The translations under genes and the position numbers were made by a program. The notes beneath the pieces are model-generated. The model was not told where the DNA came from. It searched no databases and saw only the letters and a list, made by a program, of their open reading frames with translations. Below are positions 16,165 to 24,770 of a DNA stretch of 64,000 bases, in pieces. Position 1 is the stretch's first letter. Every line of letters begins with the position of its first letter. The stretch spans positions 620,001-684,000 of the forward strand of contig NZ_JBDUUH010000001.1 of NCBI RefSeq assembly GCF_039939195.1, read 5' to 3'. This stretch comes from Foliimonas ilicis. Its GTDB lineage: Bacteria > Pseudomonadota > Alphaproteobacteria > Rhizobiales > Rhizobiaceae.

Positions 16165-17775
16165 TCAGCCGCCGGAAGCCTGTCCGTTGCTTGCTGCCTG
16201 CCAGGCATTAAGCGCATCGGTGAAGATCTTTTCGCCCGGAATGCCTTTTTCCAGCGTGAAAAGCGCGCGGCGGCCGGATTTGTAAACCACCGGCAAATCG
16301 ATCCAGCTCTGACGACGCAGCAGGGTGAGATTGTTGTTCATCTCCGCCGGGCTTTCGTTCAACGCCACGAGGAAGAAACCATCGGCGATCTTTGCGGGAA
16401 TGCCCATCAGCGGGCTGCCGGCGTCCTGCTCGGAACCTTTCAGGGCGATCCGCAGAATATTGTCGATGCCGCCGCCCTCGAAGCCGTCCGGCGTCAAGAA
16501 GATGACCTCGATGATATGGCTGGCAGGCAGAGTGTCGTCGGCATTGCGGCGTATCGTCAAGCGCAATTGCAGGTCTTTGCCGGGGATGGTCGCTTCGGCA
16601 CGGATGGCAGGTTCAGGCGGCAGATCGCCACCGGGCGATTCCTGAACGGTCGACCAGACGACCGAGCCATTTTCGGCCGAGCCTTGCGCGACGTTGGTGC
16701 GCTCTTCGTAGAAGATTGCCTTTTGCCCGACCGCGACCGCAGGCTGCTCAGCCGCTGCACTGGCAGGCGTGTTGCCCTGCTCGGCACTCGGCTGGCCTTC
16801 GGGCGTCGAAGGTTGCGTTGCGGAGGAAACGGACGTGCCTTCGCCGATGCCTGCCTCGCCGCCAGCCGGACCCGGATCGACTTCGCTGCCGTCTTCGGTC
16901 AGACGCTGCGTGAGTTTGGGATCGGGTTGTGCGGCCTCAGGGGCTGCAGGCGTTGTCTCAGTTCCGGGGCTCACTGCCGCCGTACCGTCGGGCTGTGCCT
17001 CTTGCGGCGTGTTCTCTTCCGGTGTGGATGCGACCTCGGTGGATGATCCGAAAAGGCTGGCGAAGGCATCCTTGTTCAGCCAGATGCCATAACCGCCGCC
17101 GGCAATGACCAGCAATGCAACCAGTGCTGCAATGAGTCCGGCATAGCTGCGCTTGCGCTCAGGCGGGGAGCCCGGCATGCGGAATGTTTCGGGAGCAGGG
17201 CGTACTTCATCCGGCTCGGCCCCCGCGGCAGGCATATATCTCGGCGGTGGCGGAGGGCTTTTCGGCGCGACGAAATCGTCGTCTGCAGAGGCAACCGGTT
17301 GCGTCGATGTGTTTTCACCGGGCTCGACCGCCGGAGCGATTTCTTCCGGCTCGGCCGGTTCAGGGTCGGGAAGAATCGGCTTCTGGACAATCGGAGCAAG
17401 TGGTGCGGCTGGCGTCGCGCGGGGCCAATTGTCCGACCGCGCTTCGATTTTTACTTCAGGCGAGGGCGCCTGCGGTTCGGACTTGGCGCGTTCGATGGAT
17501 GCGAAAACGCTTTCGAGCTGGCGTAGCGGATCTTCGTCTTCTTCCGGCTCCGGCAAAGGTGCGGCGGCCGCGTATTCTTTTTCAACGCGACCGATTGCGT
17601 CTTCGATCGCCTGTTTCTGGCGATCTACCACGGCGGCAGATGGCGGCGGGTTTATCGCGGCGAGCTTGGCGGCAATCGTCGAGCGCGCCTTCTCATAGAC
17701 CTTTTCCCGCATTTCGGGTGTCGGGTCGCTGAGACCGTCGATCGTTTTCCTCAGAACCGCTACGAAATCTGCCAT
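16165..17775 (-). CDS. Conserved membrane-anchored protein with Pro/Glu-rich region, function unknown
   Basis: A 536-residue protein. Residues 1-70 are helical and charged (MADFVAVLRKTIDGL, DRQKQAIEDAIGRVEKEY). About 100-205 is Pro/Glu/Ala-rich and probably extended. One membrane helix lies at 211-231 (AGLIAALVALLVIAGGGYGIW), another low-complexity stretch at about 240-345, and a compact C-terminal domain of ~190 residues follows, with beta-like segments such as IFYEERTNVAQGSAENGSVVW. Topology suggests a cytoplasmic N-terminus and periplasmic C-terminal domain. It starts 66 bases upstream of nothing but the purA stop, so it may be cotranscribed with purA. No function is claimed. Confidence 0.8.
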   Translation of the reverse strand: MADFVAVLRKTIDGLSDPTPEMREKVYEKARSTIAAKLAAINPPPSAAVVDRQKQAIEDAIGRVEKEYAAAAPLPEPEEDEDPLRQLESVFASIERAKSEPQAPSPEVKIEARSDNWPRATPAAPLAPIVQKPILPDPEPAEPEEIAPAVEPGENTSTQPVASADDDFVAPKSPPPPPRYMPAAGAEPDEVRPAPETFRMPGSPPERKRSYAGLIAALVALLVIAGGGYGIWLNKDAFASLFGSSTEVASTPEENTPQEAQPDGTAAVSPGTETTPAAPEAAQPDPKLTQRLTEDGSEVDPGPAGGEAGIGEGTSVSSATQPSTPEGQPSAEQGNTPASAAAEQPAVAVGQKAIFYEERTNVAQGSAENGSVVWSTVQESPGGDLPPEPAIRAEATIPGKDLQLRLTIRRNADDTLPASHIIEVIFLTPDGFEGGGIDNILRIALKGSEQDAGSPLMGIPAKIADGFFLVALNESPAEMNNNLTLLRRQSWIDLPVVYKSGRRALFTLEKGIPGEKIFTDALNAWQAASNGQASGG

Positions 17776-17841
17776 GCTTTCAGACCTGAACCTTCCTTGT
17801 CCCGAAGCCCTTAACCATGAGCTATCAGGAAAAGGTAAAAA

Positions 17842-19140
17842 TTAATCTTGAAACGGATCGGTCACAAGTATCGTGTCGTCCCGCTCGGGGCTGGTCGACA
17901 GAAGCGCTACCGGTGCACCGATCAGTTCTTCGATGTGACGAACGTATTTTACCGCCTGCGCGGGAAGATCGTTCCAGCTACGCGCGCCGGCCGTCGTGCC
18001 CTTCCAGCCTTCGAGCGTTTCGTAAATCGGCTGCACACGCGCCTGCGCGCCCTGGCTCGCCGGAAGATAGTCGATCTCCTCGCCGTCCAGCAGATACTTG
18101 GTGCAGACCTTGATTTCGTCCAGCCCGTCGAGAACGTCGAGCTTGGTCAGCGCGATGCCGGTGATGCCGTTTACCGCCACTGCCTGGCGAACCAGAACCG
18201 CATCGAACCAGCCGCAACGGCGCTTGCGCCCGGTGACGGTGCCGAATTCGCGGCCGCGCGTGCCGAGGAATTCGCCGACTTCATTGTCCTGCTCGGTCGG
18301 GAAAGGACCTTCGCCGACACGCGTCGTATAGGCCTTGGTGATGCCCAGAACATAGCCGATCGCGCCGGGGCCGACGCCCGATCCGGGTGCTGCCTGCCCG
18401 GCGACCGTGTTGGATGAGGTGACGAAAGGGTATGTGCCGTGGTCGATGTCGAGCAGTGTGCCTTGCGCGCCTTCGAACAGGATGCGCTCGCCCGCGCGGC
18501 GCTTGTCGTCGAGAATTTTCCAGACGCGATCCATATATGGAAGCACCTGATCGGCAACCGAGGTCAGTTCCGTCAGGATCGTTTCATGGCTGACTTCCGG
18601 ATGGCCGAGACCGACGCGCAGCGCATTGTGATGCGTAAGCAGTCTGTCGATCTTTGCCGGGAGTGTTTCCAAATCAGCCAAATCCATCACGCGAATCGCG
18701 CGCCTTCCGACCTTGTCTTCATAGGCCGGTCCGATGCCGCGACGGGTCGTCCCGATCTTCGTGCCCGAATTCGATGCGGCGTCTTCGCGGAAGCCGTCCA
18801 ATTCGCGATGAAGCGACAGGATAAGCGCGGTGTTTTCGGCAATTTTCAGGCATTCGGGCGTGATTTCGACGCCCTGCTCCTTCAGCTTTGCCGTCTCGGC
18901 CACGAATGCATGCGGATCGAAGACCACGCCATTGCCGATTACCGAAAGCTTGCCGGGGCGAACCACGCCGGATGGCAGCAGGGAGAGCTTGTAGACCTTG
19001 CCGTCCACAACCAGCGTATGGCCGGCATTGTGGCCGCCCTGGAAACGCACGACGACATCGGCGCGTTCCGAAAGCCAGTCAACGATCTTGCCCTTTCCTT
19101 CGTCGCCCCATTGTGAGCCGACGACCACCACATTCGCCAT
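17842..19140 (-). CDS. purA: Adenylosuccinate synthetase
   Basis: A 432-residue enzyme that condenses IMP with aspartate using GTP, the first committed step to AMP. The N-terminal GTP loop GSQWGDEGKGKIVD holds catalytic Asp13 and the phosphate-binding GDEGKGK (12-18). GGHNAGHT (near 38-45), GTTRRGIGPAYEDK and ILFEGAQGTLLDIDHGTYPFVTSSN are all present, as is the C-terminal GRKRRCGWFD. Full length. AAGGAAC lies upstream of the ATG. Cytoplasmic. Confidence 0.97.
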   Translation of the reverse strand: MANVVVVGSQWGDEGKGKIVDWLSERADVVVRFQGGHNAGHTLVVDGKVYKLSLLPSGVVRPGKLSVIGNGVVFDPHAFVAETAKLKEQGVEITPECLKIAENTALILSLHRELDGFREDAASNSGTKIGTTRRGIGPAYEDKVGRRAIRVMDLADLETLPAKIDRLLTHHNALRVGLGHPEVSHETILTELTSVADQVLPYMDRVWKILDDKRRAGERILFEGAQGTLLDIDHGTYPFVTSSNTVAGQAAPGSGVGPGAIGYVLGITKAYTTRVGEGPFPTEQDNEVGEFLGTRGREFGTVTGRKRRCGWFDAVLVRQAVAVNGITGIALTKLDVLDGLDEIKVCTKYLLDGEEIDYLPASQGAQARVQPIYETLEGWKGTTAGARSWNDLPAQAVKYVRHIEELIGAPVALLSTSPERDDTILVTDPFQD

Positions 19141-19337
19141 GATTTGTTCCTTTGCTGCCGCTCAAGGGCGGCGTAAATCCTTCGACGTAGGCCTCTATAA
19201 CGTCATGAAGCGCCGAGCGCGACCATTCTTTCAGGCGCGAAAGCGTGCCAGGCACAACAATTTTCGGCTTTTACATCATTTACTTGGCTGTTTTACGGCT
19301 CTAGCCCTTATCACCTCGTTACGGGGAGGGACAAGCC

Positions 19338-20231
19338 ATGCATCGCCAAGCCTATCTGCTGCTTCTTTTGACCATGCTCTTTTGGGCGTGCAATGCGATT
19401 GCGGGCAAACTGGCTGTCGGCCATGTCTCTCCAATGGTGCTGACTGCGGCCCGCTGGTCGCTGGCGCTTCTCATACTGCTTGTCATCGGTCGAAAGCAGA
19501 TCGCGAAGGACTGGCCGCTCATCCGCGAAAATATGGTGCTGCTTTTCGGGCTTGGCGCGTTCGGCTTTACCGTGTTCAGCGCCGCACTTTACGGTGCGCT
19601 TCTTTACACGTCGGCCATCAATGTCAGCATCGAACAGGGCGGCATGCCGCTCTTCGTGTTCATCGGGGCCTATTTTCTGTTTCGAACGCGGGTCAGCATT
19701 CCGCAATTGCTGGGGTTCGGGCTTTCCTTCGCTGGCGTCATCATCACCGCTACCCATGGCGAGATAGCGCGGCTGATTACGCTGGATCTCAATTTCGGCG
19801 ACGCGTTGATGCTTCTCGCGATCCTCGCCTATGGCATCTATACGGCTGCACTTCGCCTGAAGCCGAACATCCATTGGATGAGCCTTATGGCCGCCCTGTG
19901 CATCGGTGCAGTCGCCAGCTCAATTCCCTTCGTTGCGGCAGAAGCGGCTTACGGTGCGATGATACTGCCCGACGCGCAAGGCTGGGCGATTATCTTGTTC
20001 ATCGCCCTGTTCCCGTCGCTTATCGCGCAGGTGTTTTATATTCGCGGGGTCGAATTGATCGGTGCGAATCGCGCCGGCCTGTTCATCAATTTCCTGCCAC
20101 TATGGGGCGCGTTCCTGTCGGTGACAGTTATCGGCGATGAGTTTCACGCCTATCACGCGCTGGCGCTCGTCATGGTTCTCGGCGGAATATTGATTGCCGA
20201 GTACAGCGCGCGGAAAAGAGCTACAGCTTGA
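19338..20231 (+). CDS. EamA/DMT-superfamily membrane transporter
   Basis: A 297-residue protein with about ten hydrophobic helices in two EamA repeats (roughly 8-140 and 155-290), as in drug/metabolite exporters such as RhaT/YdcZ relatives. The start at 19338 follows GGGGAGGG. It is divergent from purA. The stop codon TGA (20229-20231) overlaps the -35 box of the toxin-antitoxin promoter downstream. Substrate cannot be inferred. Confidence 0.88.
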   Translation: MHRQAYLLLLLTMLFWACNAIAGKLAVGHVSPMVLTAARWSLALLILLVIGRKQIAKDWPLIRENMVLLFGLGAFGFTVFSAALYGALLYTSAINVSIEQGGMPLFVFIGAYFLFRTRVSIPQLLGFGLSFAGVIITATHGEIARLITLDLNFGDALMLLAILAYGIYTAALRLKPNIHWMSLMAALCIGAVASSIPFVAAEAAYGAMILPDAQGWAIILFIALFPSLIAQVFYIRGVELIGANRAGLFINFLPLWGAFLSVTVIGDEFHAYHALALVMVLGGILIAEYSARKRATA

Positions 20232-20272
20232 TAAGCCACATCGCATCTTCTATATTTGCTATCATGATAGCA
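20228..20272 (+). promoter_or_regulatory. Toxin-antitoxin promoter with abutting palindromic operator
   Basis: TTGATA (20228-20233) and TATATT (20251-20256) are 17 bases apart, an almost ideal sigma-70 promoter. Immediately after the -10 box is the perfect 16-bp palindrome TGCTATCATGATAGCA (20257-20272), covering the probable transcription start. This is the expected autoregulatory operator for the ribbon-helix-helix antitoxin encoded 14 bases downstream. Confidence 0.82.
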
Positions 20273-20285
20273 TCAAGGGCGAGCG

Positions 20286-20537
20286 ATGGCACAGTTGCTG
20301 GTTAGGCAGATCGATGACGATGTGAAGCAACGTCTGCAGGAGCAAGCGGCGAAGCATGGCGTCAGCATGGAGGAGGAGGTCCGCGAAATCCTCCGGGCTG
20401 CCGTCTTGAAAGATGATGGGCAGGAATTTGGGTTGGGGAGCAGGATTGCGGCGCTATTTCGCGATGTCCCGGATAATGACGAGCCCCTTCCGAAGATCCC
20501 TCGCAAACCGTTCAAGCCGGTCGATTTCAGCGAATGA
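20286..20537 (+). CDS. Ribbon-helix-helix antitoxin, FitA-like
   Basis: An 83-residue protein. Residues 1-45 (MAQLLVRQIDDDVKQRLQEQAAKHGVSMEEEVREIL) match the FitA-like RHH fold: a short beta strand that inserts in the major groove, then two helices. The C-terminal half is the likely toxin-binding tail. The stop overlaps the toxin start by ATGA, the usual coupling. It should bind the palindrome just upstream and neutralise the PIN toxin. Confidence 0.9.
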   Translation: MAQLLVRQIDDDVKQRLQEQAAKHGVSMEEEVREILRAAVLKDDGQEFGLGSRIAALFRDVPDNDEPLPKIPRKPFKPVDFSE

Positions 20538-20953
20538 TCGTTCTGGATACCAATGTCATCTCTGCGCTTATGCAGCCGGACAGGAACCATGCAGCCGTAT
20601 CCTGGCTTGATCGTCAGACATCGACCATCATCTGGATAACGGCCATAAGTGTTCTCGAGATACGAGCGGGGTTATTTCTCTTACCCGATGGCAGACGCAA
20701 GAGTGGTTTGCTCGGACGATTCGATCAGCTTTTGAGCGATGTCATCGCTGGTCGGGTTCTGCCCTTTGACCGAAACGCTGCCGAAGCCGCTTCGTTTTTG
20801 AGTGCCAAACGGATCGCCATCGGTCGCAACATCGACAATATGGACACGCAGATCGCAGGCATTGTCGTTTCAAGGCGAGCGATTTTGGCCACGCGCAACG
20901 TCAAGGATTTCAATGACCTTGATATTCCGATCATCAATCCCTGGGACGAATAA
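20534..20953 (+). CDS. vapC: PIN-domain ribonuclease toxin, VapC/FitB-like
   Basis: A 139-residue PIN-domain protein. The acidic metal-binding residues are visible: Asp5 (VLDTN), Glu42 (SVLEIRAG), Asp104 (NMDTQIA) and a further acidic residue near RNVKDF (Asp125). VapC toxins are Mg-dependent RNases that often cleave tRNA or rRNA. Intact, with all catalytic positions kept. It ends in the stem of a terminator shared with serA. Confidence 0.92.
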   Translation: MIVLDTNVISALMQPDRNHAAVSWLDRQTSTIIWITAISVLEIRAGLFLLPDGRRKSGLLGRFDQLLSDVIAGRVLPFDRNAAEAASFLSAKRIAIGRNIDNMDTQIAGIVVSRRAILATRNVKDFNDLDIPIINPWDE

Positions 20954-20985
20954 AAAAGGCGCGGTGTTGACCGCGCCTTTCTGAT
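20952..20985. terminator. Bidirectional intrinsic terminator between vapC and serA
   Basis: AAAGGCGCGGT (20955-20965) pairs with ACCGCGCCTTT (20970-20980) around GTTG, with an A-run on one side and T-rich bases on the other. It serves the convergent vapC and serA genes. Confidence 0.88.
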
Positions 20986-20991
20986 GTTTGC

Positions 20992-22590
20992 TCAGTTCGT
21001 GGTGATATCGAATTCCAGCGGTTTGGCCGAACCGATGGATGGATTTGCGCGGACTTCCTCGAGTGCCTTTTCCGGGAACGGGCCGTCGAGATAGAGCAGC
21101 GCGATCGCGTCGCCGCCGGGCTTGTTACGGCCTAGCTGGAAGTTTGCGATGTTGACGTTGTTCTTGCCGCACAGAGTGCCGAGCAGGCCGATGATGCCCG
21201 GCGCGTCGGCGTTGGTCGTGTAGAGCATGTGCTGGCCGACTTCGGCGTCGAGATTGATGCCCTTGATCTGGATGAAGCGCGGCTTGTGATCCGAGAAGCA
21301 GGTGCCTGCGATCGAGCGGGTCTGCTTGTTGGTCTTGACCGTCAGCTTGATGTAGCCGTCGAAAACGCCGGATTTGTCGCGCTTCACTTCGGCGACGATG
21401 ATGCCGCGCTCCTTCACCATGATTGGGGCCGAGACCATGTTCACGTCGGAAACCTGCGGGCGGATGAGACCGGCAAGCGCTGCACTTATCAGGGCGCGGG
21501 TGTTCATCGAGGCGGTCGCGCCGTCGAACAGGATTTCGACTTCCTCGATCGGGTCTTCGGTTACCTGACCGACGAATGCACCGAGCACTTCCGCCAGTTT
21601 CACGAATGGCTTCAGGCGTGGTGCTTCCTCGGCTGTGATCGACGGCATGTTGATCGCGTTGGAAACCGCACCCTTCATCAGATAGTCGGACATCTGCTCG
21701 GCCACCTGCAGCGCGACATTTTCCTGCGCTTCGCTGGTCGATGCGCCGAGATGCGGGGTGGTAACGACATTTTCCATGCCGAACAGCGCGTTTTCCGTTG
21801 CCGGTTCGGTTTCGAACACGTCGATGCCCGCGCCTGCGACCTTGCCGCTCTTCAGCGCTTCGATCAGATCGGCTTCGACGATCAGGCCGCCGCGCGCGCA
21901 ATTGATGATGCGCACACCATCTTTCATCTTGGAAATGGCTTCTGCATTGATGATGCCGCGCGTCTTGTCGGTCATCGGCGTGTGCAGCGTGATGAAGTCA
22001 GCGCGCCGGAACAGCTCTTCAAGCTCGACCTTCTCGACGCCAAGCTCTTCTGCACGGCTTTCGGAAAGGAAAGGATCGAATGCGACGACATGCATTTTCA
22101 GGCCAACGCCGCGCGTCGCGACGATGGAGCCGATGTTACCGCAGCCGATGACACCCAGCGTCTTCGAGGTGATTTCGACGCCCATGAAGCGGTTCTTTTC
22201 CCACTTGCCCGCATGGGTGGAAGCGTTGGCTTCCGGGATCTGGCGCGCCAGTGCGAACATCAGCGCAACGGCATGTTCGGCAGTGGTGATCGAATTGCCG
22301 AAGGGCGTATTCATGACGATGATACCGCGGCGCGAGGCTGCCGGAATATCGACATTGTCGACGCCGATACCGGCCCGGCCAACAACTTTCAGGTTTGTCG
22401 CGGCAGCGATCAGCTTTTCGGTGACTTTCGTGGCCGAGCGGATAGCCAGACCGTCATATTGCCCGATGACTTCGAGCAGTTTTTCCTTGTCCTTGCCGAG
22501 ATCGGGCAAATAATCGACTTCAACGCCGCGATCCTTGAAGATCTGGACGGCAGTGGGGGAAAGTTTATCGGAAACGAGTACGCGAGGCAT
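20992..22590 (-). CDS. serA: D-3-phosphoglycerate dehydrogenase
   Basis: A 532-residue enzyme of the long type, oxidising 3-phosphoglycerate to 3-phosphohydroxypyruvate. The NAD loop is GVIGCGNIGS (146-155). The catalytic residues of the family lie in NCARGGLIVEADL (Arg), FETEPA (Glu) and PHLGAST (His). After residue ~315 comes the allosteric substrate-binding domain, and the C-terminus has an ACT domain (HMLYTTNADAPGIIGLLGTL), the usual serine-sensing module. AGGAT precedes the ATG at 22590. With serC immediately upstream in the same direction it covers the first two steps of serine synthesis. Confidence 0.96.
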   Translation of the reverse strand: MPRVLVSDKLSPTAVQIFKDRGVEVDYLPDLGKDKEKLLEVIGQYDGLAIRSATKVTEKLIAAATNLKVVGRAGIGVDNVDIPAASRRGIIVMNTPFGNSITTAEHAVALMFALARQIPEANASTHAGKWEKNRFMGVEITSKTLGVIGCGNIGSIVATRGVGLKMHVVAFDPFLSESRAEELGVEKVELEELFRRADFITLHTPMTDKTRGIINAEAISKMKDGVRIINCARGGLIVEADLIEALKSGKVAGAGIDVFETEPATENALFGMENVVTTPHLGASTSEAQENVALQVAEQMSDYLMKGAVSNAINMPSITAEEAPRLKPFVKLAEVLGAFVGQVTEDPIEEVEILFDGATASMNTRALISAALAGLIRPQVSDVNMVSAPIMVKERGIIVAEVKRDKSGVFDGYIKLTVKTNKQTRSIAGTCFSDHKPRFIQIKGINLDAEVGQHMLYTTNADAPGIIGLLGTLCGKNNVNIANFQLGRNKPGGDAIALLYLDGPFPEKALEEVRANPSIGSAKPLEFDITTN

Positions 22591-22613
22591 TTTTTTATCC
22601 TGTCAGGTTGCTG

Positions 22614-22729
22614 ACCCCTCATCCGTCGCCTTTGGCGACACCTTCTCCTACACGGGGAGAAGGGAGAGCGCCTTTCCTTCTCCCATTGTGGGAGAAGGTG
22701 GCCGAGCGAAGCGAGGTCGGATGAGGGGT
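22614..22729. repeat. Palindromic intergenic repeat between serC and serA
   Basis: Outer arms ACCCCTCATCCG (22614-22625) and CGGATGAGGGGT (22718-22729), with inner arms CACCTTCTCC / GGAGAAGGTG, form a 116-base cruciform-capable element. It ends 23 bases before the serA start codon, so in a serC-serA message it would fold next to the serA leader. Sequences of this kind are common dispersed repeats in Rhizobiales (from memory). Confidence 0.85.
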
Positions 22730-22755
22730 GCTCAATTGAACACCCACGAAAATTA

Positions 22756-23931
22756 TCAGGCGGCAGCAGTAAGCGATGCTTTCGACGAGGCAAAAGCCCA
22801 GTCGAGCCAAGGAACGAGCGCCTTGAGATCGGCGGTTTCAACCGTCGCGCCGCACCAGATGCGCAGACCGGGAGGCGCATCGCGATAACCTGCGATGTCA
22901 TAGGCGACGCCTTCCTTTTCGAGGACAGCCGTCAGCGACTTCACGAAAGCCTGCTGGCCTACCTCATCGAGATTGGCGACCGCCGGATCGACAAAGCTCA
23001 GGCAGACCGAAGTATTCGAACGGGTCGCTTCATCGCTCGCCAGAAAAGCCACTGCCGGATTGACATCGACCCAATCAGCCAGAACTTTTGCATTGGCATC
23101 GGCGCGGGCAATCAGCGCGTTCAAGCCGCCGATCGACTTCGCCCATTGCAGCGCATCGATATAATCTTCGACGCAGAGCATAGACGGCGTGTTGATCGTC
23201 TCGCCTTTGAAAATGCCTTCGATCAGCTTGCCGCCGGATGTCAGGCGGAAGATTTTCGGCAAAGGCCATGCGGGCTTGTAGCTTTCCAGCCGCGCGACAG
23301 CGCGCGGGCTGAGGATCAGAATGCCATGCGCGCCTTCGCCGCCCAGCACTTTCTGCCAGGAGAAAGTAACGACATCGAGCTTGTCGAAATCGAGCTTCTG
23401 CGCAAATGCGGCAGAAGTCGCGTCGCAGATCGTCAGGCCCTGGCGTTCAGCCGGAATGAAATCGCCATTCGGCACGCGCACACCGGAGGTCGTGCCGTTC
23501 CATGTGAAAACGACATCGCGGTCGAAATCGACCTTCGAGAGATCGGGCAGTGCGCCATAAGGCGCATCGAATGTGCGGACATCGGCAAGCTTGAGCTGCT
23601 TGACCACGTCGGTCACCCAGCCAGCGCCAAAACTTTCCCAGGCGACCATGTCGACGCCGCGCTCGCCGAGCAGCGACCAGAGCGCCATTTCGACAGCGCC
23701 GGTGTCGGATGCCGGAACGATGCCGATGCGATAATCGGCGGGAACTTCAAGAATTTCGCGGGTGAGGTCTATGGCCTGAGCCAGCTTTGCCTTGCCGATC
23801 TTGGCACGGTGCGAACGGCCAAGAGGCGCGTCGCGGAGGCCTTCAAGGGACCAGCCGGGGCGTTTTGCGCACGGACCTGAGGAGAAATTGGGGTTTGCCG
23901 GACGGAATCCGGGCTTGGAAAGTATCGTCAT
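22756..23931 (-). CDS. serC: Phosphoserine aminotransferase
   Basis: A 391-residue PLP enzyme converting 3-phosphohydroxypyruvate and glutamate to phosphoserine. The PLP lysine is Lys194 in SWQKVLGGEGAHG. The N-terminus RPANPNFSSGPCAKRPGW is typical of the alphaproteobacterial SerC type. The ATG at 23931 follows a hairpin that contains the ribosome site (GGAAG/AAGGA); an upstream extension to 24018 reads through that hairpin and is rejected. First of serC-serA. Confidence 0.94.
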   Translation of the reverse strand: MTILSKPGFRPANPNFSSGPCAKRPGWSLEGLRDAPLGRSHRAKIGKAKLAQAIDLTREILEVPADYRIGIVPASDTGAVEMALWSLLGERGVDMVAWESFGAGWVTDVVKQLKLADVRTFDAPYGALPDLSKVDFDRDVVFTWNGTTSGVRVPNGDFIPAERQGLTICDATSAAFAQKLDFDKLDVVTFSWQKVLGGEGAHGILILSPRAVARLESYKPAWPLPKIFRLTSGGKLIEGIFKGETINTPSMLCVEDYIDALQWAKSIGGLNALIARADANAKVLADWVDVNPAVAFLASDEATRSNTSVCLSFVDPAVANLDEVGQQAFVKSLTAVLEKEGVAYDIAGYRDAPPGLRIWCGATVETADLKALVPWLDWAFASSKASLTAAA

Positions 23932-23980
23932 CGTGGTTCTATCCTTCCAGATAGCTGGCCCCTCGTTGGGGAGGGGTGGC
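23932..23980 (-). promoter_or_regulatory. serC leader: Candidate serC leader RNA motif
   Basis: Two adjacent hairpins precede serC on the minus strand: CCCCTC-CCCAAC-GAGGGG (bases 23976-23959) and CTATC-TGGAAG-GATAG (23954-23939). The second holds the purine-rich Shine-Dalgarno region in its loop and 3' arm, so folding would block translation. A 'serC' motif upstream of serC in alphaproteobacteria (Rfam RF00517, from memory) has this kind of architecture. Ligand unknown. Confidence 0.6.
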
Positions 23981-24193
23981 CCACGTCGGGAAATACTGAA
24001 AGGCGCGCGAAAACGCAAGAGGCAAAGGCTGGGGTTGATGCCGGGCTTTTGCAGAACGAAGCCGGAGCATATCAGATGAAGTAACGTGCCAGTGACACTG
24101 CGTGTTCAGAGTGGCAGCGTCACCTATTTACAAATATAGTTCATCCCCGAAGCGCCCAAAACTGAGCATCGGATTTCACAATGAGGCTGCGTG

Positions 24194-24313
24194 ATGCCGG
24201 ATTCGCAACACGAGGTTCCGCTTTTTCCAGTCCCGCACGATGGAGATGTATCTCAACTTGTGCGACGCTTTGGATCATGGCGGCCTATAATTGATGAGGT
24301 GCAAAATTTATGA
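24194..24313 (+). CDS. Possible 39-residue leader ORF overlapping the next gene
   Basis: An ATG at 24194 opens a 39-codon frame (begins MPDSQHEVPLFPVPHDGD, ends IIDEVQNL) whose TGA overlaps the ATG of the following gene in an ATGA arrangement. It has no signal or recognised domain and no strong ribosome site. The overlap suggests coupling, but the frame could be fortuitous; another short ATG frame overlaps it. Confidence 0.3.
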   Translation: MPDSQHEVPLFPVPHDGDVSQLVRRFGSWRPIIDEVQNL

Positions 24314-24678
24314 TCGCTAAACGATTGCTAACTGCATTCATGATTGCCGCAGGACTCTGCACCATCCCCCAGTTGGTCGAGGCACAGGATATGAATACGT
24401 TGGGCAGGCATCTTGATCAGCAGCAATGGAATAGATTGCAAGACCATCAGAATTCGATGCGCCGTCAAAACCGAACCCCGCGCAATATCGATCGAAATGC
24501 ACCGCGGCGGGCGTCTCGTTGTTCTGCGGATTCGATGCCTGCGGCTGACCAGAGGCGACTTCAAGCACAAGCAGCGCGTATCATGCAGAGGCAAGGTAAA
24601 GCCGCGGCTGTCGCATTCGCCAGAAAACAGGGTGCGGCCTATCGTCGAAAGCTTCAAGCGCAGGGGATATGTCCCTAA
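24310..24678 (+). CDS. Small secreted protein, function unknown
   Basis: A 122-residue protein with a clear signal peptide (MIAKRLLTAFMIAAGLCTIPQLVEA, cleavage about residue 25). The mature part is basic and Gln/Arg-rich (LDQQQWNRLQDHQNSMRRQNR and RRLQAQAARIMQRQGKAAAVAF), probably helical, with two cysteines (70 and 121). GAGGTG precedes the ATG and TATAAT is at 24286-24291. No family was recognised. Likely periplasmic. Confidence 0.65.
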   Translation: MIAKRLLTAFMIAAGLCTIPQLVEAQDMNTLGRHLDQQQWNRLQDHQNSMRRQNRTPRNIDRNAPRRASRCSADSMPAADQRRLQAQAARIMQRQGKAAAVAFARKQGAAYRRKLQAQGICP

Positions 24679-24770
24679 GTTGCGGCGCTGCCAAATCCGC
24701 CATTGCATTTGTAAGGCGGGCTTCCGCCGGTTATGAGGATGCCAGATCTCATTGAGGCGGGGCTTTAAAA

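Noticed and set aside
21229..22614. Long plus-strand frame opposite serA
   Set aside because: Shadow of serA; rich in His/Asp/Arg as expected of an antisense translation.
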